Source: Fulvivirga sp. M361 (lineage in GTDB: Bacteria > Bacteroidota > Bacteroidia > Cytophagales > Cyclobacteriaceae). From it: DNA of 54,193 bases. The stretch covers positions 1 through 54,193 of the forward strand of contig NZ_VKDC01000044.1 in NCBI RefSeq assembly GCF_007097395.1, read 5' to 3'. Positions within the stretch are counted from its first letter, which is position 1, and each line of letters begins with the position of its first letter. Positions 17,401 to 25,294 of this stretch are shown piece after piece. Under the pieces are notes generated by a model. It was not told the origin of the DNA. It was given only the letters and a program-made list of their open reading frames with translations, and made no database searches. The position numbers and the translations under genes were made by a program.

Positions 17401-17940
17401 ATGAAAGGATTAACACGATCATTGTTTATAGGATTATTTGTCTTTATTGCAGCTGCATGCTCCAATAAAGATGCCGAAAAGAAAATAGCCGAGCTGGAAA
17501 GCCGACTGGCTGAGGTTGAAGGTGGCACCGCTGCCCCGGCAACTGCCAGTACGCCTGCACCCGCACCTGAAACAAAACCCGAAGGTCCGCTACCGGCTTT
17601 TGAATTTGAAGAAAACGAATTTGACTTCGGTACGATTAACGAAGGTGATGAAGTAGAGCATATGTTCAAATTCAAAAACGTTGGAGATGCTCCCTTAATT
17701 ATACAAAGTGCAAGAGGATCATGCGGATGTACTGTTCCTAATCCTCCTAAAGAGCCTATTGGTGTAGGTGAAACCGGTGAGATGTTAGTGAAGTTCAACA
17801 GTAAGGGTAAACCCAATATGCAAAACAAAACCGTAACTATTACGGCAAATACCTGGCCTAAGACCACTACTGTACGAATAAAAGCTATGGTTACACCTAG
17901 CGCCAAAGCAGCCGACGGAGCCAGTGGCCCTGTAAAATAA
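17401..17940 (+). CDS. DUF1573 lipoprotein
   Basis: A 179-residue lipoprotein. Signal and lipobox end at Cys20 (FIAAAC). A short coiled coil (about 24-40) and an Ala/Pro-rich linker (about 41-62) lead to the DUF1573 immunoglobulin-like domain (about 65-170), recognised from FDFGTINEGDEVEHMFKFKN, the SCGCTVP motif with two close cysteines, and the closing VTITANT strand. DUF1573 is very common in Bacteroidota and may bind partner proteins at the envelope. It has its own terminator, so it can be uncoupled from yajC downstream. Confidence 0.88.
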   Translation: MKGLTRSLFIGLFVFIAAACSNKDAEKKIAELESRLAEVEGGTAAPATASTPAPAPETKPEGPLPAFEFEENEFDFGTINEGDEVEHMFKFKNVGDAPLIIQSARGSCGCTVPNPPKEPIGVGETGEMLVKFNSKGKPNMQNKTVTITANTWPKTTTVRIKAMVTPSAKAADGASGPVK

Positions 17941-17963
17941 GTATAAGAACAATACATATAACA

Positions 17964-18002
17964 AACATCCCAATCCTTGACAGGGTTGGGATGTTTTGTT
18001 TT
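17964..18002 (+). terminator. Rho-independent terminator after the DUF1573 gene
   Basis: Stem AACATCCCAATCC (17964-17976) with GGGTTGGGATGTT (17983-17995), one wobble pair, 6-nt loop, then TTGTTTTT. It separates the DUF1573 gene from yajC. Confidence 0.85.
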
Positions 18003-18039
18003 TATTGGCTTATTTTGCGGGGAAAATAAACAATCTAGA

Positions 18040-18363
18040 ATGTTCAAAACAATTTTATTACAAGCTTCCGGTGAAGGTGGAGGCTTGTCTTCATTAATAC
18101 TTTTTGGAGGTATAGCGATCGTATTTTACTTTTTTATGATCCGCCCTCAGCAGAAAAAACAAAAAGACCAAAAGAAGTTTATCGAAGAGATCAAGAGAGG
18201 TGATAATGTGGTGACCATAGGTGGTATCCATGGCAAAGTACTCACTGTAGAAGATGATACGCTTTCGGTTGAAATCGATAAAGGGGTTAAAATAAAAGTA
18301 CAAAAAAGTTCAATTTCATTAGACGCAACCAAGCCACCGGAAACCAAACAGAAAAAATCTTGA
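18040..18363 (+). CDS. yajC: Preprotein translocase subunit YajC
   Basis: A 107-residue accessory subunit of the Sec translocon. One transmembrane helix (about 15-38, SSLILFGGIAIVFYFFMIRPQ) is followed by the typical RPQQKKQKDQKKF and the VVTIGGIHGKVLTVEDDTLSVEI domain. The start at ATG 18040 is preferred: the longer frame from 17977 would begin inside the preceding terminator. Its TGA stop overlaps the TTG start of the next gene. Confidence 0.93.
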   Translation: MFKTILLQASGEGGGLSSLILFGGIAIVFYFFMIRPQQKKQKDQKKFIEEIKRGDNVVTIGGIHGKVLTVEDDTLSVEIDKGVKIKVQKSSISLDATKPPETKQKKS

Positions 18364-19319
18364 GCCGGATCAGCGAGATAGTAAAGATTGTCAGGCCCGT
18401 AAAAACCTATCGTTTTCGGATCATTATCCTTTGCCTTCTCGCTGCCACCATATTCTGGTTTTTTAATGCGCTGAATGAGAGCTACTCTGCCCGGGTACAG
18501 TACCCCTTGGAATTTATCTATGACACAGAAAAGTATGTAGCAGTAGATAAGCTACCCGACGAGATACAACTCAATGTGAACGGCCTTGGATGGAACCTTC
18601 TTAGAAATAACCTTGGTATAAAAGTAACCCCGGTGAGTATACCATTGGAAAGCCCTACCACCATGAAAAAGATAAGCGGGACCGCCGTACCCGTTTTTAT
18701 AGCGGATCAACTGGGAGAATTTGACCTTAATTTTGTCATTACTGACACACTCTCGCTCAATATAGACCAAATAAAGCATAAGTTATTTTTCCTTAAAATT
18801 GACAGCGCTGCTATTTCGATGGAAGATAGCTATCAGATCACTTCTAACATTGACTTTTCCCCTGATACGGTACGTTTGGAGGGGCCTTCTACTGTGCTGG
18901 AAGAATTGCCCGACACCTTGCGGATAACTATAGCTCAAAAGGAATTGGATGAAGATTATAACGAAATTTTACCGATCGCTATCAACCACACCAAAGCCAG
19001 TCTTATCAACAGGAATCCACCTACGGTCAATGTTCAATTTGATGTGGAAAGATTCGTCCGTGTCAGCGTGAGTGTTCCTTTGGTCCCTGTCAACTTACCC
19101 AAAAATACTTCCATTACCCCCGAGCAGTTACTGATACAATATGAAATTCCGGAAAGTAAGGAATCGGTACCCGTTAAAGAAGACTTTGAAATACTTCTTG
19201 ACTACTCCAAAATAGATGGCAATGACTCTACAATAACCCCTGAAGTAGTAAAAGCACATCCTCTAATTCGAAATGTGTCGCTGGACACCACGAAAATAAA
19301 AGTCCTCTTCAATGAATAA
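18360..19319 (+). CDS. YbbR/CdaR-like protein
   Basis: A 319-residue protein with one N-terminal transmembrane helix (about 20-37) and two to three YbbR-type beta domains facing the periplasm. YbbR domains also occur in CdaR, which regulates the CdaA diadenylate cyclase in Firmicutes; no cdaA is in this window, so that role is not proven here. The start is an uncommon TTG that overlaps the yajC stop (TTGA), and its 3' end overlaps coaE by 8 bp. This tight packing implies translational coupling of yajC, this gene and coaE. Confidence 0.82.
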   Translation: MSRISEIVKIVRPVKTYRFRIIILCLLAATIFWFFNALNESYSARVQYPLEFIYDTEKYVAVDKLPDEIQLNVNGLGWNLLRNNLGIKVTPVSIPLESPTTMKKISGTAVPVFIADQLGEFDLNFVITDTLSLNIDQIKHKLFFLKIDSAAISMEDSYQITSNIDFSPDTVRLEGPSTVLEELPDTLRITIAQKELDEDYNEILPIAINHTKASLINRNPPTVNVQFDVERFVRVSVSVPLVPVNLPKNTSITPEQLLIQYEIPESKESVPVKEDFEILLDYSKIDGNDSTITPEVVKAHPLIRNVSLDTTKIKVLFNE

Positions 19320-19926
19320 ACCTCTACAGGTAGGGGTTACCGGAGGCATAGGCTCTGGCAAAAGCCTGGTATGCTCCATTTTTTCTATACTAAAGGCACC
19401 TGTTTATGACGCTGACAGTCGTGCCCGATGGCTGATGAATAATAATAAGTCATTAGTAGACGAAATCATACAGACCTTTGGATCGAAGTCTTACAATACT
19501 GACGGAATGTTAGATCGAAATTACCTGGCCAGCAAAGTGTTTAAACACGAACCAGAGTTAAAAAAGCTCAATGGCCTGGTACATCCAGCTGTAGGGAGTG
19601 ATTACCAGCGGTGGGTTAAACAGCATGAAAGCCATCCATATGTGATCAAGGAAGCTGCACTCATGTTTGAATCCGGTTCCTACAAAGCACTGGATTATAT
19701 TATTAATGTTTCAGCTTCTGAGGCTACCCGGATCACACGTGTTTTGCAGCGGGATACCTTTCGAAAGAAAGAAGAACTTGAAGCGATCATTGACCGGCAA
19801 TTGTCTGAAAAAGAACGTCGCAAACGTGCCGATTTTATCATAGAGAATGATGAAAATGCTATGATCCTTCCACAGATACTGGCACTCCACAACCGATTCA
19901 AAGCCATAAAAAAAGCGACCTGCTAA
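19312..19926 (+). CDS. coaE: Dephospho-CoA kinase
   Basis: Last step of coenzyme A synthesis: phosphorylation of the 3' hydroxyl of dephospho-CoA. 204 residues, normal length. The P-loop is GVTGGIGSGKS (residues 8-18), the DADSRAR block holds the acceptor-site Asp, and LVHPAVGSDYQRW and the lid arginines (DTFRKKEELEAIIDRQ) follow. It overlaps the upstream YbbR gene by 8 bp. Its stop codon lies inside the loop of the terminator that closes the cluster. Confidence 0.96.
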   Translation: MNKPLQVGVTGGIGSGKSLVCSIFSILKAPVYDADSRARWLMNNNKSLVDEIIQTFGSKSYNTDGMLDRNYLASKVFKHEPELKKLNGLVHPAVGSDYQRWVKQHESHPYVIKEAALMFESGSYKALDYIINVSASEATRITRVLQRDTFRKKEELEAIIDRQLSEKERRKRADFIIENDENAMILPQILALHNRFKAIKKATC

Positions 19927-19943
19927 ATCAGGTCGCTTTTTTA
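19908..19943 (+). terminator. Strong terminator overlapping the coaE stop codon
   Basis: Stem AAAAAAGCGACCTG with CAGGTCGCTTTTTT, loop CTAAAT holding the TAA stop codon. A-runs and T-runs on both sides make it usable in both directions, for coaE and for the convergent secreted protein gene. Confidence 0.93.
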
Positions 19944-19959
19944 AAAGATTAAAAAATAA

Positions 19960-20553
19960 TTAAAGATCAAAAACGGACGTCTCACCGTTCACCGCTACCT
20001 CAATACTGGTATCACCTGATACTCTCTTTAGGTTAAACAGCTTGGCATAGTTTCCTTCCAAATTTTCCCAAACGGTATAAACTACCTCTTTGTTGGCATT
20101 AAGAACATTGATTTTTGCCTTCCCGGTACCTTGGTTAACAATAGTCACTTTGTACACTCTGTTCTCGCCTTCTACTTCATCCACTTTTACCAATGACAGG
20201 CGACCAGGTCGTAATTCAGATAGATGGTGATGATTGACTTGTTTGATGATCCTACTGTTTCCATCTGTAATCACGATGTTGTAAAGTCCATCACTTAACC
20301 CGGAAAAATTGTAAGGTCTGATAAATCCATTTTCATTTGAAATACGCTCGGAGAAAATTAACTTACCAGCGCCATCAAATATTCTTACGCTCACCTTTTT
20401 AGAGGATTTTTCAAGGTAAAATAGTTGATAAGTTTCGGATCTCTTCACCACCTTGACGGAGGACGTTTTTACTTCTTTTTCTTTCCCGGTTCCATGGGCA
20501 GCGATACTCAAAACTGTTAAGAGCAGCGCTAAAAAATGAGTTTTTGTTTTCAT
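19960..20553 (-). CDS. Secreted protein with sorting-domain-like repeats
   Basis: A 197-residue exported protein: signal peptide 1-21 (ending AAHG), then two beta-rich halves. Both halves resemble type IX secretion C-terminal domains or FN3-like modules: VRIFDGAGKLIFSERI...LSDGLYNIVITDG in the first, and INVLNANKEVVYTVWENLEG in the second. A terminal Lys/Arg-rich sorting tail is lacking. The gene is monocistronic and converges on coaE. Function unknown. Confidence 0.75.
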   Translation of the reverse strand: MKTKTHFLALLLTVLSIAAHGTGKEKEVKTSSVKVVKRSETYQLFYLEKSSKKVSVRIFDGAGKLIFSERISNENGFIRPYNFSGLSDGLYNIVITDGNSRIIKQVNHHHLSELRPGRLSLVKVDEVEGENRVYKVTIVNQGTGKAKINVLNANKEVVYTVWENLEGNYAKLFNLKRVSGDTSIEVAVNGETSVFDL

Positions 20554-20925
20554 TACAAATGGTGTGCCTTGCGACGCTTCATTTTGCTTGATGCAAAGCT
20601 ACTATGGCTACCACCACTTATCAGTTATGCCAGCGTCATGTGTTTGGCAAGTATTTGTTAATGAAAACTTCCAAAAAGCGCCTGGTTGTTATCATTACTT
20701 TATGAATGCCAAATATCACACAAGCATGTGTTTTGGATCATATTTTTATGCCAGGTATATTGACTACTGATTCATGTAGTGCATTGAAGAGGTTGACAAA
20801 ATATTTTATTTCATTTGTTAATACTGCAAAAGATTCTTTTGTTAACAAATGCTTAATCTTTTCGTGAACATATACAAATGGCATGTTACCTCATAAATGA
20901 TCAAACGTCCATTTAATATGGTTTT
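20554..20925. other. Intergenic region with a long hairpin
   Basis: No gene is supported. The main structure is the hairpin at 20812-20851, described separately. An open frame of 68 codons on the plus strand starts with GTG, has no family resemblance and is not called. Confidence 0.5.
20812..20851. repeat. 16-bp bulged hairpin downstream of the scpA operon
   Basis: Outer arms CATTTGTTAA (20812-20821) and TTAACAAATG (20842-20851) enclose an inner stem CAAAAG-ATT-CTTTTG. The only irregularity is a 5-nt bulge TACTG on the left. It may act as a terminator or 3' stabiliser for the leftward scpA/flippase operon, though no T-run follows. Confidence 0.65.
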
Positions 20926-21969
20926 TTATTTTAATTTTTCTTTCCCCTTGTAAAACACACGCTTAATCCAATGAGGTAGGATCAGGGCTCCAACTATGAG
21001 ATAAGGATAATATGTGATAATACGCCATAATAGTGTGGTGCCTAATGTAAAATCATTCAGGTATTCGGTAAAAAACTGAATAAAAAAGTGCTCTGCTGTC
21101 CCGCTACTACCGGGTGTTGGAGAAAGGAGCATTACAATCCACAAGATCAGGTTTTTACCCAGTATAAGTAAGTGATCGGCAAAAGAAAGCTCACCATTGT
21201 AGGCAGCTATTATAAAGTTAAGAATAGCATAACGGCAGACCCAGGCAATGATCGTGGCTAAAATGATCTGAAACCAGTATCGTTTCTTCTTCCCTTTTAT
21301 CAGAGAAGCTGCCCACATTATTTCATTTCCATGTTGGTAGGCAGAATAGCGCCACCTTCTCAGGAAACCAACTGAACTTATCTTAATGATCACCCATTTG
21401 AACAGGCGTGGCTTCCAAAGTAATGCCATGGCCATAACCAGTGTATATAAGGCGATAAGGCTATAGCTGGAAACAAAAATTCCTCTTACAGCACGCCCCG
21501 AGTCCGGAAAAATGTCAATCCCTATCAATAGTATTACTAGGGGTGCGGCCACTACAAAAAAGAGGTTATCCAATATGGCTGTAAGCGTCACATACGACAT
21601 AGATTTGCCAAGATTGATCTTCTCTTTAAGTAAAATGAATATCGCTACCGCTGTACCTCCCACCACAGAAGGGGTTACGGCAGAAGCAAATTCCCATAAC
21701 ATGATCACATACACACTGCTTGACCAGCTCAGGTCATTATTAGTAAGTATTCTTATGCGATAGATATATGCCGCTTCCTTTAGGAGTAATATGGCGAAAG
21801 CCATGGTCAGCGGCAGGTAGTTGGCCTGAAATATGAGATTGAATTTTTGCGGTGTAAAATCTTCATCAGACAGTACGATGTATACTACAAAACCCAGGCT
21901 AATAACCGCTGGCAGCCAAACCTTGTTAGGATTAAGGGTTTTAAGTATTTTCTGCGAGTTGAGATTCAT
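20926..21969 (-). CDS. Flippase-like membrane protein (UPF0104/LPG synthase TM region)
   Basis: A 347-residue integral membrane protein with about eight predicted helices. It matches the lysylphosphatidylglycerol synthase transmembrane region family (UPF0104, flippase-like): the mid-protein WEFASAVTPSVVGGTAVAIFIL and the late LLSPTPGSSGTAEHFF are its conserved Pro/Gly motifs. It lacks the C-terminal aminoacyl transferase domain of MprF. Its ATG follows the scpA stop codon directly, so the two are coupled. A role in lipid transfer across the membrane is inferred from the family. Confidence 0.83.
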   Translation of the reverse strand: MNLNSQKILKTLNPNKVWLPAVISLGFVVYIVLSDEDFTPQKFNLIFQANYLPLTMAFAILLLKEAAYIYRIRILTNNDLSWSSSVYVIMLWEFASAVTPSVVGGTAVAIFILLKEKINLGKSMSYVTLTAILDNLFFVVAAPLVILLIGIDIFPDSGRAVRGIFVSSYSLIALYTLVMAMALLWKPRLFKWVIIKISSVGFLRRWRYSAYQHGNEIMWAASLIKGKKKRYWFQIILATIIAWVCRYAILNFIIAAYNGELSFADHLLILGKNLILWIVMLLSPTPGSSGTAEHFFIQFFTEYLNDFTLGTTLLWRIITYYPYLIVGALILPHWIKRVFYKGKEKLK

Positions 21970-22719
21970 CTATTCTGCCGAAACCTCTTCTAGCTTTTCA
22001 ATCCAAAAATTATTGAACCCTTCTCCAAGATGCATCATGATATACCTCATTTGCAGCAACTCCAGGATAGCGAGAAAGTTGAAAATAACGGCAATTTTAG
22101 AAGGCTCTTGTTCAATTACTTCTGTAAAAGACAGGCGGGGCTTATTAGAAAGCTCATTGATGATAAAGGTCCGTTGTCCGGCGATGGTGTAAGGGTATTG
22201 TACCACTTCATGCCTGGGCTTGTTCTTCTCAATTTCATACCGCTCCATGACCTTGCCAAACACCTTAAGCAGCTTGTAAAGGTCCACATCCTGAAGCTCT
22301 GATTCTACATTTACACTTTCCGAAAGAAATTTTACCTCTTTCACCAGGTTACCCCTTTTTTCTTTATCTATTTCCGCTGCTTCCATATCCTGGAGCTGTG
22401 CAAGTACCGATTTATACTTTTTGTATTCCAGCAAGTGTTTCACCAGCTCTTCCCTTGGATCTATCTCATTGCCCTCCTCATCCAACTGGGGCCTGGGCAG
22501 CAGCAGTTTTGATTTGATCCGCATTAGAGTAGCAGCTACCAGGATAAACTCACTGGCCACTTCAATATTCAACTGCTCCAGCTCATGCAGGTAACTCAGG
22601 AAATCTTCTGTAATTTTAGAAATGGGAATATCATTGATATCCAGCTCGTCCCGTTCTATAAAAAACAAGAGCAGATCAAAGGGGCCTTCAAAAAGAGGAA
22701 GTTTAATCTCAAAACTCAA
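21970..22719 (-). CDS. scpA: Segregation and condensation protein A
   Basis: A 249-residue kleisin that links the SMC heads with ScpB in the chromosome condensation complex. The N-terminus SFEIKLPLFEGPFDLLLFFIERDELDINDIPI is diagnostic. The C-terminal winged-helix (about 195-245) binds the SMC head. The start codon is TTG at 22719; no in-frame ATG gives a complete N-terminus. The flippase-like gene follows with no gap. No scpB or smc is in the window. Confidence 0.93.
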   Translation of the reverse strand: MSFEIKLPLFEGPFDLLLFFIERDELDINDIPISKITEDFLSYLHELEQLNIEVASEFILVAATLMRIKSKLLLPRPQLDEEGNEIDPREELVKHLLEYKKYKSVLAQLQDMEAAEIDKEKRGNLVKEVKFLSESVNVESELQDVDLYKLLKVFGKVMERYEIEKNKPRHEVVQYPYTIAGQRTFIINELSNKPRLSFTEVIEQEPSKIAVIFNFLAILELLQMRYIMMHLGEGFNNFWIEKLEEVSAE

Positions 22720-22845
22720 GACATCAAAAAATTTAACCTATCTTACGAATGAACAACTTCAAAGATATTACTCTCTAGGCTAAAACTATCTGCCTAATGA
22801 AAAAAAGTGTAGTTTTACGTTTTACTGAACTGTCGTTCAATACGA

Positions 22846-22865
22846 AACACTTAAGCTTGAGTGTT
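22846..22865. promoter_or_regulatory. Palindrome upstream of dxs
   Basis: AACACTTAAGCTTGAGTGTT, a 20-bp palindrome with one mismatched pair, 33 nt before the dxs ATG. Short direct repeats AATACG flank it. It may be an operator or a leader hairpin; it shares the half-site AAACACT with the inverted repeat at 5325-5350. Confidence 0.4.
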
Positions 22866-22898
22866 GTTTAATACGCAGTATCAAATGAATCTGTCAAA

Positions 22899-24818
22899 AT
22901 GCTAATCCAGCCAGGTAAACTACTTTCCAATATAAATTCGCCGGAGGATCTCAAAAAACTGGATAAAACCCAGTTAGTCCGGTTATGTGATGAACTAAGG
23001 CACTACATTATAGATAATGTATCCGTCTACGGAGGGCACTTTGGTGCCAGTTTGGGCGTAGTAGAGCTTACTGTGGCATTACATTACGTTTTTAACACAC
23101 CTAAAGATCAACTGGTATGGGACGTAGGCCATCAGGCGTATGGTCATAAAATACTTACCGGTCGCAGAGATGATTTTCATACCAACAGGGTATATAAAGG
23201 ACTATCCGGGTTTCCCAAAAGAAAGGAAAGCGAGTATGACACGTTTGGTGTAGGCCATTCCTCTACTTCCATTTCGGCAGCAGTAGGTATGGCAGTGGCA
23301 AGCAAGTATCAAAAAGAAGAAGATAAGCATCATATAGCAGTAATCGGTGATGGGGCCATGACCGGTGGACAGGCCTTTGAAGGAATGAACCATGCCGGGG
23401 TATCCAATAGTAACCTGTTGATCATTCTGAACGACAATTGCATGTCGATAGACCCGAATGTAGGTGCATTAAAAGACTATTTGACGGATGTTACCACCTC
23501 TCACACCTATAATAAGGCAAAAGATGAGGTATGGAGAATATTGGGTAAATTCAGCAAATTCGGGCCTCATGCCCGAGACGTTATCGCCAGGGTTGAAAAT
23601 ACCATAAAGTCGTTCCTACTCAGCCAGAGTAACATGTTCGAGTCGCTCAACCTTCGGTATTTTGGCCCGGTAGACGGACATGACATCGACCATCTGGTGC
23701 ATGTATTAGATGACATGAAAGATATAAAAGGTCCGAAGATACTCCACTGTGTAACCGTGAAAGGCAAGGGATACGGTCCTTCTGAAAACGGAAATAAAAC
23801 TACCTGGCACGCACCCGGTAAGTTTGATAAAGTGACAGGTGAGATCCATAAAAAAGTACAGGACACACCTCAACCACCCAAATACCAGGATGTTTTCGGA
23901 CATACACTGGTAGAACTGGCAAAAGAAAATGATAAAATAATGGGAGTAACTCCCGCCATGCCTTCTGGCTCTTCTATGAACATTATGATGAAAGAGATGC
24001 CGGACAGGGCTTTTGATGTAGGCATTGCTGAACAGCATGCCGTCACATTTTCAGCCGGGCTGGCTACACAAGGTCTGACGCCTTTTTGTAATATCTATAG
24101 CACTTTCATGCAGCGTGCCTATGACCAGGTGATCCATGATGTATGCATTCAGGACTTGCCTGTGGTTTTTTGCCTGGACAGAGCCGGGTTTGCAGGTGCA
24201 GACGGGCCAACACATCACGGTGCCTATGACCTCGCTTATATGCGGTGTATCCCTAATATGATCGTAGCAGCTCCAATGAACGAACAGGAGTTGCGCAACA
24301 TGATGTACACCTCGCAGTTACCGCGTAAGGGACAGGCCTTCACCATTCGCTATCCACGCGGACAGGGTGTAATGCCTGACTGGAAGACACCCTTTGAAGA
24401 AATAAAAATAGGCCAGGGCCGCATGGTCCATGATGGTGAAGATGTAGCCATCCTCACTATTGGCCACATCGGTAATTATGCGGTTAAAGCATGTGAAAGC
24501 CTGGCCGGAGAAGATATCCATCCTGCACTTTTTGATATGCGCTTCGTAAAACCGTTGGATGAAAGCTTGCTGCACAACGTATTCTCCCGATTCAAAAAAG
24601 TGATCACCGTCGAAGATGGATGCGTAATGGGTGGTTTTGGTAGTGCTGTATTGGAATTTATGTCAGAAAACAATTATTCAGCACAGGTAAAGCGACTGGG
24701 CATCCCGGACAGGATCGTTGAGCATGGTGAACAGATACAGTTACACGCCGAATGTAACTTTGACCCGGCAGGAATTCAACATGCTGTAATACAAATGTTG
24801 GAATACGAAAAGGTCTGA
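22899..24818 (+). CDS. dxs: 1-deoxy-D-xylulose-5-phosphate synthase
   Basis: First enzyme of the non-mevalonate isoprenoid pathway: pyruvate plus glyceraldehyde 3-phosphate to DXP with thiamine diphosphate. 639 residues, full length. The TPP/Mg motif GDGAMTGGQAFEGMNHAG...NDN is near residue 150, DVGHQAYGHK near 75, and the DVGIAEQHAVTFSAGLA block with the catalytic Glu near 372. Transketolase central and C-terminal domains follow. Monocistronic, convergent with the SemiSWEET gene after a 16-bp gap. Confidence 0.97.
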   Translation: MLIQPGKLLSNINSPEDLKKLDKTQLVRLCDELRHYIIDNVSVYGGHFGASLGVVELTVALHYVFNTPKDQLVWDVGHQAYGHKILTGRRDDFHTNRVYKGLSGFPKRKESEYDTFGVGHSSTSISAAVGMAVASKYQKEEDKHHIAVIGDGAMTGGQAFEGMNHAGVSNSNLLIILNDNCMSIDPNVGALKDYLTDVTTSHTYNKAKDEVWRILGKFSKFGPHARDVIARVENTIKSFLLSQSNMFESLNLRYFGPVDGHDIDHLVHVLDDMKDIKGPKILHCVTVKGKGYGPSENGNKTTWHAPGKFDKVTGEIHKKVQDTPQPPKYQDVFGHTLVELAKENDKIMGVTPAMPSGSSMNIMMKEMPDRAFDVGIAEQHAVTFSAGLATQGLTPFCNIYSTFMQRAYDQVIHDVCIQDLPVVFCLDRAGFAGADGPTHHGAYDLAYMRCIPNMIVAAPMNEQELRNMMYTSQLPRKGQAFTIRYPRGQGVMPDWKTPFEEIKIGQGRMVHDGEDVAILTIGHIGNYAVKACESLAGEDIHPALFDMRFVKPLDESLLHNVFSRFKKVITVEDGCVMGGFGSAVLEFMSENNYSAQVKRLGIPDRIVEHGEQIQLHAECNFDPAGIQHAVIQMLEYEKV

Positions 24819-24834
24819 TCTGCTGATAGCTCGT

Positions 24835-25098
24835 TTATCGCTTAAACGTAAATTTAAAGTATAGCAGCAGCAGACTCAAAAAACAAATGATGGTATTGGC
24901 AATGATCACTGGCCATAGGTTTAGCGATATTCCATAGATCAACCACACGATCGTACTGATGAATACAATGATCATCATGGTCAGGCTCAGGTCACCGACA
25001 CTTTTGCTTTTCCAGGCTTTATATACTTGTGGAATAAAAGTAATACTGCTCATTATTCCTCCCATGTGTCCGGCTATTTCAATCCAGTTCATATCCAT
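24835..25098 (-). CDS. SemiSWEET sugar transporter
   Basis: An 87-residue triple-helix-bundle protein; two copies form a sugar uniporter. The PQ motif is in SSITFIPQVYKAWKSKS (about 21-37), and three helices cover most of the chain. I chose ATG at 25098, which opens directly on the first helix (MDMNWIEIAGHMGG), over the 8-residue longer form from 25122. SemiSWEETs move mono- or disaccharides down their gradient. It is a single gene. Confidence 0.9.
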   Translation of the reverse strand: MDMNWIEIAGHMGGIMSSITFIPQVYKAWKSKSVGDLSLTMMIIVFISTIVWLIYGISLNLWPVIIANTIICFLSLLLLYFKFTFKR

Positions 25099-25294
25099 AA
25101 TTTGAGCCGTAAAGAAGCACATTGTAATACGAAAAATTCTTGCTGTTAACGAATATTATTGTTCAGGCGTAAATTTCGTATCGTATTGTTTAATTCAGCA
25201 CCATTTCAATTCTGACGAAACAAGGAAGAAACAACCTCCTGATCACCGGACGTAGATCGAATCCATATAAGTTTACTTGATAAAGGTCGCTGAC

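Noticed and set aside
20564-20770. 68-codon plus-strand frame in an intergenic gap
   Set aside because: GTG start, rich in Cys, Tyr and His with no coherent pattern; no promoter or homologue recognised.
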